NCBI GenBank assembly: GCA_037952775.1
Contig: JBANAY010000003.1
Location: forward strand, 24,180,001 to 24,244,000
Length of the DNA: 64,000 nt
Direction: 5' to 3'
From: Clonostachys chloroleuca
Taxonomy: Eukaryota; Ascomycota; Sordariomycetes; Hypocreales; Bionectriaceae
Below, in pieces: positions 47,717-57,078 of the stretch; positions within the stretch are counted from its first letter, which is position 1, and every line of letters starts with the position of its first letter. Under the pieces are notes generated by a model. That model saw nothing but the letters and a program-made list of their open reading frames with translations, was not told where the DNA came from and did not search any database. Both the position numbers and the translations under genes were made by a program.

Positions 47717-49509
47717 CTAGCTAGAAGCTTCTGTTGTTTCGTACAGTCGTGCCAGTTTATCAGACACTCGCGAGTTTAGCCTTGACAGATAATCCAGCAA
47801 TCCAAAGAAGTGTTTCTTTGCCCTTGCAAGGACGTGAACGGACTCTTGCCCTTGCATCACCTCAAGGAGAGTAGCGCAGATGTACCGAAGCTTCTCGGCC
47901 TGCGACACTCCGAGATTAGCAAACAAGCAACTCCCGCGGTGGTATGACTTCTTGAGAGCTTACCCCAGGCTCACCATTCGCATGGACCGCGCGGAGAGGG
48001 ACTGTTTTCATTAGATTGAGGACCTCATGCGCGATGTCAATTTTCTTCCAGTCAATCGATAATCGATCATTACTCAACCCTAATAGACTAAGGAGATCAT
48101 TAGCTGCAAAGCGAGTGAGAACGAGTAGTTGCAGAAAATGATACGAGAGCATGATATTAGACTTTTGAATCCAGAACGCGAGTCTTTGATGCTTCTCACG
48201 TAGTTTGTCAGGGTTACAGATCGCCATTGGTGACATAACGAATTCCGGTACATCATCGAGGATGCTGGAAAAACGCAGAAATGACTCCGTCAGACTGCTC
48301 ATCTGTGCCATGTCTAAAGCTCGGTCGTTAGATGCCCGGGAGTTCGCAGACAAGAAAAGATCCAGATCAAACAGAATGCCAAACCCATCTCTCCAAAGCT
48401 CATAGTTTTTCTGAAATCCCATCATGAGATATCTCTCAAAGCAGCCTTCATTTTCTGGTCGATGTCGGTCAAGCAGGGATATACGCTCATCGAAAGCGAA
48501 ATCAGTGATGACAGGGCTTTGCAAACGCAATTCGCTCAGGTTTTGCTTTCTACCGCTTTGCAAGGAATTTGACCGGTCGAGCGAGTACAAGTATCTGAGT
48601 GCGTTGCGTCGCAGCGTCGCCTCAATGGAATCCAAACCTTCGTACGAGTCCTCGTCGAGAAGTCTCATTTGGATAGATAATCGTACAGCTTCGTCCACTT
48701 TATGCCATGACAGGCACGAATTTCCCGTCATTTGGTAGCAGGAGGCTTGGAAGATGCGTATCGCAAGCGAGGCCGCTGTTGGGTAAGTGATATCGTAATC
48801 TATGAAAGCCCGAAACGTTGCTCGGGATAATTCTAGGAACAGGGAAGGAATAGTGTCGTCTTGAGGGTATCTTTTACAGGGGTGAATGTGAGCAACGAGT
48901 GCGCATAGAGATATGGTCAGTGCATACGACCGGATTGCAGCGATTGACTCTTGTGTCCAGCCAGGCTGGGAGTGTGTTATCCCAGTTATGGCAGAAGGCA
49001 GAATCAGCGATGCGTGCGAGCGAAGAATAGGTTCGCAGATAATCGGTAGGAGAGGAAATACAGATTGCATGTAGATGCCCATGCAGTCCTCGACAGTTTC
49101 TTGGAGCGTACGACCTTCCACTGCTAATGCTGAAACCAGAGCTTGATGACAGAGAGCAACTGGATTGTTAAGGGTATTGGTGGAACCAGACTCATTTCCC
49201 CGGCTTGCATGCTCGGCTGGGGCAGGACCCTCTGGAGTCGCTAAAGAAGATGGCACTCCGTGACCAGGCTGCACGGACTGACGAGACCTGACTGATTCCA
49301 GAGACCGATATCTCGGTTTCGGCCCCCTTTTGCGGCGTGGCTTGTAATGACTACAAAGTAGACCAGATAGCAGACAAGGAGAGCACGTTGGCGACAGTTG
49401 ATCGCACTCCATCCTCAGTTAGCCGATGTCCTTCGATGCAGTCAAGCCTCCAGCGTAGACGTACCTTGACTTTCCGTTGTCTGCATGGATCACATGCTTG
49501 CTTCGACAT
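47717..49509 (-). CDS. Zn2Cys6 transcription factor
   Basis: Three exons on the minus strand: 49509-49465, 49406-47964 and 47899-47717, with introns of 58 and 64 nt (branch GCTAAC and GCTAAT), encoding 556 residues. The first intron splits the zinc cluster: CDPCRQRKVK is in exon 1 and CDQLSPTCSPCLLSGLLC in exon 2, giving C-x2-C-x6-C-x6-C-x2-C-x6-C. A basic RRKRGPKPRYR linker follows. The middle region (SYALTISLCALVAHIHP, SCYQMTGNSCLSWHKVDEAVRLSIQMRLLDED, TLRRNALRYLYSLDR) has the layout of the fungal-specific regulatory domain. It is divergent from the NmrA-like gene at 50012, with 502 bp between, so it may regulate that gene. The frame is intact. Confidence 0.87.
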
Positions 49510-50011
49510 TATTCCCTCAAGCACCAGTAGTAATGCATTTGCCCGGCAATTGAGTGCTTGGAAGTGAAAGGTGTTTGGTTCTTTGATTAAGGCCAAATTC
49601 GGAAGTCTCGGGACTTGTTCTTGAATTGAAATGCACCGAGGAAAAAGCGTGGATGAGGTATTTCCCCGAGATATAGTGGAAAAGCAGGTTAGCGTCGGCC
49701 CATCATAATTATTAATCCTACGATCCGCGGAGTTTTCGCCGCTCTATGTCTGAAGCCGAGCATTGGCCTTGTCAGCCGTTATCGCTCTACGGATTGCATT
49801 CCTTTCCTGGAGTTCTCGTGCAATCTAGAGGCCATCGTTGGACTGAAATAACCCCGAATATTAGCAAAATGCGGAGAATCCATTTCAATGATTGGTAAGA
49901 TCTGTGAATCATCGCCCATGCTCGACCAACATGGGCTATATAAGGCCCAGAGATAGGACGAGCGAATGGCAAAACCTCAACGATCTTTTGTACAAAAAGA
50001 AAGAACACAAC
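49510..50011. promoter_or_regulatory. Divergent promoter with TCCGCGGA palindrome and TATA box
   Basis: The perfect palindrome TCCGCGGA is at 49724-49731. Zn2Cys6 proteins bind CGG/CCG half-sites, and this exact octamer is the yeast PDRE bound by Pdr1/Pdr3. TATATAAGG at 49937-49945 lies about 70 nt before the NmrA-like ATG. The site could serve autoregulation or control of the neighbouring gene. Confidence 0.45.
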
Positions 50012-51179
50012 ATGTCCCCCAAAATTAGAGTTGCTATTGCAGGTGCCTCCGGGGTAACCGGCTCCTCTGTCATGAACGCCCTGCTAGCTACCTCTGAGAT
50101 ATTTGTAAGTTAGGCTTTTTGCCCTGGCTTTATAGCATGTCAACAGTTTGCTAATAGTGGTATAGGAAGTGACGGCCCTTGTGCGGCCCTCGTCTTTGGG
50201 TAAAGACGTATTCGTTGAATACTCCCAGCGAGGCGTGGTTGTCAAGGCAGTCGAGCTAGATGGGCCAGCGGGCGTTATTTCCCAGGTCCTCGCCGGCATC
50301 GACGTAGTGATATCCTGTATGACTTTGCGGCAAATGGAAGAAGAAATGACACTCATTACGGCAGCCCATGAGGCTGGTGTAAGTCGCTATGTGCCTAGCT
50401 TCTTCGGCCCAGTTTGCCCACCTCGCGGCGTTATGCTAGCTAGAGAGATGGTGCGTATAATCCCAATACGATGCAGCCCAGGTAGGATCATGCTACGGTC
50501 CCCAGCTAAAAAATGCATGACTATAGAAGGAGAATATGCTCGACCATGTTAAGAGGCTGTACATGCCATACACCATTATCGACGTTGGCTGGTGGTATCA
50601 ACTGTCCTTGCCACCTTTGCCGTCAGGAAAAGTACGGGTTAAGGAGGAATACTCAACTACGCAAATCGTCGGCGACGGTACCAACCCTTGGGCGCTTGTC
50701 GATAATCGCGATATAGGAAAATATGTCGCAAGAATCATCGTCGATCCTAAAACTCTGAACAAGAAAGTTTTCTGCTACAGCGAGATATGGACTCAAAATG
50801 ATGCATACGAGTCCTGGGGAGGAGTTACCGGCGAGTCTATCACTAGAAATCCTGTAAGGATCACTTTACACTTGGCGATTGCACCCACCACCGACTGATC
50901 ACTTCTGCATTTTAGATCACCAAAGAAGAGATACTGCAGGTATTTTCAGAGGGCGAGGCCGAGATGGCCCACGGTGATCTCGAATCTGCAGCCATGTTGA
51001 AGTTGGGGATGGCGCAGTACAAATATCTACTCGGCATCCGAGGGGATAATACACCCGAACACGCAAAATATCTAGGTTATCTAGACGCGAAAGAACTTTA
51101 CCCTGATATTGTGGCTTCGTCTTTCAAGAACTACATGAATGACTTATTCACAGGAAGTATCAAAGCCCCTTACACCTAG
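50012..51179 (+). CDS. NmrA-like/isoflavone-reductase-type NAD(P)-binding protein
   Basis: Four exons, 50012-50104, 50166-50450, 50527-50853 and 50916-51179, with introns of 61, 76 and 62 nt, encode 322 residues, usual for the family. The N-terminal GASGVTGSS (residues 11-19) is the glycine-rich cofactor loop. EVTALVRP, the SFFGPVCPP segment, then LDHVKRLYMPYTIIDVGWWYQ and DNRDIGKYVARII follow in the order seen in fungal NmrA/PCBER-like proteins. These are atypical short-chain dehydrogenases, acting as reductases or redox sensors in the cytosol. It is transcribed away from the Zn2Cys6 gene through a shared promoter. All splice phases agree and no stops were found. Confidence 0.87.
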
Positions 51180-51271
51180 GGTATGATAGGACAGCAGCTC
51201 AGGAGAGTCAGCGATACTCTGGGGCATCTTCCATGTATGGTAATTTAGAAACATATCAAATAAAAGAAGAA

Positions 51272-52185
51272 TCAATCCCTGCAAAGAATAGCGTTCCAGT
51301 CAAAGTCATCAATGTCAATGCCATTATCTGTACCCTGCCACAGCCCATCTGACAGCTGTTCTTGTGCCACTTCATCAGCCGGACACACCTCTCTGGAATT
51401 CACGGCACCAGGCACTCTTAGGATGTCCGAAGAGTCTTTGCCATTCTCCTCACTATTCAAACCATCCATCTCCTTGTTGGTAGTGGCTTGTTTCGCATGG
51501 AGCGAGACACGGTGCTTGCTCAAGAGATGCACCAGGAAACCGAAGAGTTACTCGGCGGTGGACGAGTACTCGCTAGCGTTCTTGAGCACTCCGTAAGCCT
51601 CCAAAGTCTCTCTCGAGGGAGCCTCGTGCCTTCCCACTGCAGATCCGAGACACTAGTGAAGCAGTAATGCTATACTAATGCTATACAAGCAAGACATATT
51701 TTGTAAAGAATGCCGCAGTGATGAACCATGTTGGGTAGAAACGGCGGTCAGGATCTCTTTCTCCAGGGCGAGTTCGATCCGTAAAACTTGCTGTGCGGCA
51801 CGCAAGCATGATTTCTAGAGTAACTAACGACGGGATCAACAGCCGCTCGGAAGAGATAAGGCAAGTAAAATTTACACAGCTGGGCTAAGATACTGAGGTT
51901 AAGCATATATACTTGAGTTACCAAGACCCGCGGTAGAGGGGAGTCGTGTCCACGATCCTGGAACGACGCGTCCGAACCTAGTTGAAAGGCGAGTGCCAGC
52001 TCACGGGTGAACTTGTTGAGCTCGGGGTCTAAATGCCCGACGACGTAGCAGTACCTGGTTTTGCCGCAAAATCCTCCGCTCAGAAACGTGTGCTCGGCAT
52101 GTTCGCGGCACAGTTCAGCAAGCCATATCTCAAAGTGTGAAAGATCGTTGGCGACAGGCCTCGGTCCGGCCCCTGGTCGCTTTCA
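51272..52185 (-). pseudogene. Zn2Cys6-type regulator C-terminal pseudogene
   Basis: Minus-strand homology to the C-terminal part of fungal-specific transcription factors. It runs PVANDLSHFEIWLAELC, FTRELALAFQLGSDASFQD, LPRVLVTQVYMLNLSILAQLCKFYLPYLFRA, then after a frameshift near 51815 LRAAQQVLRIELALEKEILTAVS, and ends in the acidic NGIDIDDFDWNAIL. In-frame stops are at 51653-51655 (TAG) and 51548-51550 (TAA), both one C-to-T change from a Gln codon. There is no zinc cluster or start upstream. It is 3' of the NmrA-like gene in convergent orientation. Confidence 0.7.
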
Positions 52186-52824
52186 GTCTCATCGTCATAC
52201 ATTCTATTAACTACACATTCCATTAACCATACATTCCGTTATCATACATCCTGCTAACTGTTTGCAAGGATGGATAATTCGTTCAATTTGCTATGTGGGT
52301 TGCGGCAGCGCTGTGAGTGCGCTGCCAGAATTATTTAGGATCTGAGGGCGGAGCAATTGCTCCGATCCTCTCTATCTAGTACAAATCCGTCTCTCGGCCT
52401 CCCTCGTGTATCAAAAATATAAGTAAAAGGTAAGAATTATTGAATTTCAAACAACTAGACAGCCAGCCAACCTGACTTGGATTGCCAGCGGCATAAGGGC
52501 TCCGCTATCTAAAGGACCGCTCATACGCTGTCACTATACATTCCATTAACCATACAGTCTAAGCGCACATTCCATTAACCGCATAGTAAATAGATTTTTT
52601 CACAGAGAGCATATGTAGAGTAATAGTATGCTTATTATGTACCTAAATCATCCAACTTCGACAACTGCTTAAACCTACTATCCACCTATAGGATTGAAGG
52701 TAGATCTCACCATCTTGACTCATAGCATCCAAGCATTACCTCACCTCCTACCACTCAATCCTCTCAAACACCTGCCTACCACATAACACTTATATCCTCA
52801 AAGGATTCTTAAAAAATAAGCAAG
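52186..52824. promoter_or_regulatory. Upstream region of the hydrophobin gene with three ACATTCCATTAACC motifs
   Basis: ACATTCCATTAACC occurs exactly at 52215-52228, 52538-52551 and 52567-52580, with degenerate copies next to the first (ACATTCTATTAACTA, ACATTCCGTTAT). It is a candidate protein-binding site or the relic of a short tandem array. No gene is seen. Confidence 0.4.
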
Positions 52825-53358
52825 ATGTTTAACTTCATCCCCACTCTCTTTCTTACCACCTCAGTTGCTGCTCTGGTCCCCCAGGTCCATCCCGATCTTA
52901 TTCGCCGCACCGATGCTCAAGCGATCACTGTTCGCGACGGCAATGACCTTTGCGGAAGAAAGCTCGAGCTCCAGTGCTGCAACAAGTAGGTTGGCAAGAA
53001 TAGCACCGACGACAAGACCAGCAACAACCCCAGTCTTCTTAGTGGTCTTCTGAGTGACCTTAGCATCCTTGATGGCGAGATTGACCTCTTTGACCAGTGC
53101 TCCAAGCTCTCTGTTACCGCCCGTGAGTAAAGACACATCTGTAACTACTATAAATATTAACCAATTCCTTATGTAGTTATTGGTGTCGATGACATTCTCG
53201 GAAGTCAGTGCGACCAAAATATCGCCTGCTGTGATACTACAGCTCCCCAGCAGGTAAGTTCTATCTTATATTTCGGTATCTAGTTTTGAATTAACACAGA
53301 ATAGACCGCTCTGATTAATATTGGTCTTCCGTGTATCGCTCTCGGTAGCCTTCTTTGA
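52825..53358 (+). CDS. Class I hydrophobin with in-frame TAG (possible nonsense allele)
   Basis: Small secreted protein that self-assembles at air-water or cell-wall interfaces. Exons 52825-53122, 53177-53253 and 53305-53358 (introns 54 and 51 nt) read as 142 codons, with signal peptide MFNFIPTLFLTTSVAALV. All eight cysteines are present (43, 51, 52, 92, 111, 117, 118, 135) in the C..CC..C..C-x5-CC..C pattern, together with DLFDQCSKL, CDQNIACC and the GLPCIALGSLL ending, as in RodA-type class I proteins. Codon 55 (52987-52989), just after QCCNK, is TAG, one C-to-T change from CAG. Either the gene is dead, or a 78-nt intron (GTAGGT at 52986 to TAG at 53063, a multiple of three) removes it, leaving an unusually short C3-C4 loop. 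Confidence 0.8.
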
Positions 53359-54098
53359 GCAAGTCAATCATACTGTACTGTACTCATCCTCATACACATG
53401 AGGGGCTGTTATCATTGATTATGGACGGCGGAGTGCGGACATTGGATGATTGGTGTTTATTGAGTCAGCCACGATAAACGGTCGGTGTGAAAATGAGGTA
53501 GTTTTTGAGCCACAGGGTGGGTCGTGGTCGAGGGTTTCCAGGTTTTTGCTAGCAGACTCCAAGTTTTAACAAGCAAGTAGATGTGAAGCATATTCCTACT
53601 AAAATATTTTATGATTGTAGTACAAATACAATGATTCTTCCTCTCCAGTCGTTTGATGTATTTGTAGACCTACGGGTGGTGGCCCGGCCAGACTGTTATT
53701 ATAGCTATACAACTGCTCCCAGTAACGACTGGCTGCGTATTATCACGGCGAGTTACCTATATAAGTCTGGCTAACTTGGATATAGGTTGGTATTTTACTC
53801 ATAAACTACTAGGTTTATAAGCCCCTGCTATATCTATATCTAATTTTAATACTATCCTAGGTTTTTATATTACTCGCCAATATGGAAGACATAAAGTCAT
53901 ATATAACGTGTAGAACGCTATTGATCCAGCCAACATTGTAGAAGTAAGCTGAACGGTGTCCGGGTGTCCCCAAAGGTGCAGAACCCACAGTGAGTTGCTC
54001 CCAAGAGACGACAGGCATAACGGGCCTGATGTAATTCATACACCTGCAAGATGTAGCTAGTAATGAAGGAGCAACGGAATTATGGTGTGGACTCGGCC
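53359..54098. other. Intergenic, nothing recognised
   Basis: 3' flank of the hydrophobin, then a moderately A+T-rich stretch (53760-53880). A 64-codon frame at 53583-53774 has no family resemblance. Confidence 0.4.
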
Positions 54099-55065
54099 AT
54101 GGAATTGGCATCAAACGATCCAGCCGCGGCCATTGCATCCCAGAAATCCGGCCACATGGAGAGATTCTGGTTATTTAAGCCCTCGAATTCCTCGAAGATG
54201 GGGTAGCCATTTGAATCTCTCCACAGTCTCACTGTTCGAACAAACATTGACTGTTCTCTCCAACCATGCATCATTATCATGTTCCCACCGAAGCCACCGA
54301 CCGCATCACTTAGATGCGAGGGACTCATGACAAGATCAAGCTTCGACCCGGCGCATACCACACACGCCGTTGTCGATCTCCAAGTCGTCTTCATGGGCGA
54401 GGGCTCACTGCTAGAGGTGCCGATTGGACGCGGCATTGTCGTCCACGTCAATGGCGTGTTACAGGCGCTGCGGTCCGCGGGGGAACCATTGCCTACGTCC
54501 AATCCAAGTTTGATGCCGACGAGCCACATCGGTGGGGACCCCATTACGACCGCATGGCTCCGGATGCCGTTCAGCGGATACAAACGGCGTTCAACGTCGG
54601 CAAAGAGCAGCACGCCCTCTAGCCCGGTCTCGACGTCCAGCCAGAGGCATGTTTGTGGCAAAGACGCGACGGAGCGCCTTCATCCCGGGAACCTGCAACA
54701 TTGACGCGCTTCTCAAGGCCAGGGGCATCGACACGCTCATGGCCACGGGCACCACCACCAACATCTGCTGTGAGTCAACCATGCGGGGCGCGATGCAGAT
54801 GGGCTACAAAGTCTGGTTCGTGCAGGATGGAAACGCGACGCGCGACGACGCGGTTCACAACGCCAGCCTTCTGAACATACTTTTCTTTGGCGATGTTGTC
54901 ATCGGTGAAGAGGCAATCGCGCGAATTGAGGCAGGGTTGCGTCCCGAGAATCCCAAGAATGGGGGTCTAGCATTTGAATTCTTTGCCGTGTATTCATTGG
55001 AATGTCGGGATTATCCGAGCGAGTCAAAATCACATGGCAATCACAACTACCTGCTTAGTAAGTAA
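54099..55065 (+). pseudogene. Isochorismatase-family hydrolase pseudogene
   Basis: Plus-strand homology to cysteine hydrolases of the isochorismatase/ureidoacrylate amidohydrolase type. The head MELASNDPAAAIASQKSG ends at a TAG at 54204. Then come SSFDPAHTTHAVVDLQVVFM (catalytic Asp), a one-base loss in a G run near 54480, GGTIAYVQSKFDADE, a TAG at 54620-54622 where Trp is expected, a second shift near 54650, and KTRRSAFIPGTCNIDALLKARGIDTL (catalytic Lys), TGTTTNICCESTMRG (nucleophile Cys) and FVQDGNATRDD. All three catalytic residues survive, but three reading frames are needed. The long minus-strand open frame over 54080-54661 is its antisense shadow. Confidence 0.75.
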
Positions 55066-55972
55066 TCCAACTTGCCAAGCTGAGATTGAACTACCCTAAG
55101 CTCTGTAGTTGAACTTTCAACTTTCCGTTTAAATATCACTTTGGACTGGTGTAAAAGGCATTTATTTCTATCTGATACATAGAGTAGAATTTAAAGAAAC
55201 AGATTCTGTTAGATGTATCCTAGTTATTGAGAGTTACACGAGAGCGGTGTTGTGACAAGGAAACCATGGTGAAAGTATTTGCAATTACCATAGCTGAGTA
55301 GATCACCACTCAGCGTGATAATTGTCCTGAGCGGCATTCGTCACAAATAACTTAGGCTGCCTAAAATAGTGCAAAGGTAGAAAGATACCGTTGATATCAA
55401 TCTCTTTCATCCCTGTGGTTAACGGCTTATTATCTGATATGAAAAGCAACCACCATAGATTGGTAAAGTACCTGCACTCGGCTACCAGCGAAAATGTGGG
55501 TTCGTGATTATACTGGGCGGGCCTAAATTAGCCCCTACCTACGGCCCGGGGTCGATGCGTCACCACTCCATTCCAACCAACTTGAAATTGCATATTGACT
55601 TAATACGTCATGCGGCTCGGTCTACTGCAAACGTAACAATTGCCATAGATTACCCGATAACCCACCCTGACGCGTCACCAACATCACGCGTCATCAACAT
55701 CATCACCTTTTTCAACACTGCTCACTCAATCAACCACAGTATAGTGTAGCGGCCTTGATTAGCTACTTGGGGACGGAATTTGATCTAACATTCCGATCTA
55801 GCGGACAGCGTAAGTACATCAAATTTAGACTCCAACTGCATTTGAGCCTTGGCTGGTCGCGTTCAGCTTCGTCAAGGATTAGCTCTCAACAGAGAAAGTC
55901 CAGCAGTTCAGCAGACCTTTGAAATTAACAGACAATGTCATTGCGTCCTTTATGAGGTACAATTTACCCCGT
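55066..55972. other. Intergenic, nothing recognised
   Basis: No motif or splice-supported coding sequence. Short frames at 55504-55749 and 55849-56031 look like chance. Confidence 0.4.
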
Positions 55973-56311
55973 CTAATGAAATATCCCATTCACAATATTG
56001 CTTCCAACAGTCGCGCCGGCACCGAAAATGACAGAATGGCCGAACCGCTTGACCAGATCCCCGACATAGTGCTTATGCTATAAAAAGTTGAGTATGGGAA
56101 GTAGGTGACAAGGATTGAGTGAGCGTTCAAGTGAGACGTACGTCTGGATGATCCTTGTGGGCAGGATGGTCCGGATTATCTCTGTTGGCTTTCGCCTCGT
56201 TGAGTAACTTCTGATCCTCCTCGCTGAGATTCTGGTGCTCGTCCTATCACCGACTGTCGTTAGCATAGACATGCAATATTCTCAGGAACTCGCACTACAC
56301 ACTCCGCCCAT
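55973..56311 (-). CDS. Small glycine-zipper protein, 71 residues, three exons
   Basis: Minus-strand model: a 9-nt first exon (56311-56303, Met-Gly-Gly), exon 2 56243-56142 and exon 3 56077-55973, with introns of 59 nt (branch GCTAAC) and 64 nt; all phases are zero. Exon 2 is highly charged (LSEEDQKLLNEAKANRDNP, then HPAHKDHPD). Exon 3 ends in GHSVIFGAGATVGSNIVNGIF, with Gly/Ala/Ser every three to four residues as in glycine zippers that insert into or pack against membranes. Many fungi have small proteins of this type, to my recollection without known role. It is too short and too split to appear as one open frame. Confidence 0.6.
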
Positions 56312-57078
56312 GGTTGAAATCGCTGTATTGAATATGAATATTAGATTCAAGTTAATCTGAGAATTCGGTGGGTTGTAAGAGGAGTGACTGAGCATTGTAC
56401 GTGTGCGATCATCGGGCAATATACATATTCACTTTTAGAGTTTATTTTCCCATAAAAGTGATCCTACGTGATAGTGATGTAATAGTTTTGTCCAGAGTAA
56501 GTGTCTTGTTCATGGTTTGCTGAAACCTAATCTAAATCTGCACTACGGAACAGCCGGATGTGGACAACGCCATCCGGGCCGGCACGATACCAAAATGTAT
56601 TAAATAAATGTCACAAAAATCAATCAATTATAACTTATAGCACAGTAAGGTGCTAACAAGAATGCTAAAGGTCAACCTCATATTTGGGTTCGAGATGACC
56701 ATATATCCCAGGAAGATGAGGGGGCTTAGAGGTTAGTCCAGATAGTAAGAAATTATCCCACCCAACTAAGCACAATACTTGGATACATTGGAGTAGGTTA
56801 CTCGTTCACTATACCATGATGCTCTTTGCGATACTAGTATGAGATGCATACGACTCATGACGCAAAAGCTTTGGAGCAGAATTTAGCTTTGAATCGAACG
56901 GCGACGATAGCATCCACAATTTGCCGAGCCCCTCACTTAGGTGAAAGTAGCGCCCACCTGATGAACATCTGTGAGAATCATCCCAAATTCTTCTTGTTTC
57001 TACTAGATATACCCGAATACTTCCATTTTGATTGGTAACGATTAGTTGTTCATATCGCAAAGCACTAATTAAAACGTT
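56312..57078. other. Intergenic, nothing recognised
   Basis: Spacer between the small gene and the 3' end of the large regulator. A minus-strand frame at 56809-57060 shows no family motif. Confidence 0.4.

Noticed and set aside
52861..53217. 118-codon open frame on the minus strand
   Set aside because: It overlaps the hydrophobin in antisense. The plus strand has the eight-cysteine pattern and signal peptide.
54080..54661. 193-codon open frame on the minus strand
   Set aside because: It is exactly antisense to the isochorismatase homology, whose plus-strand frames contain the catalytic motifs.
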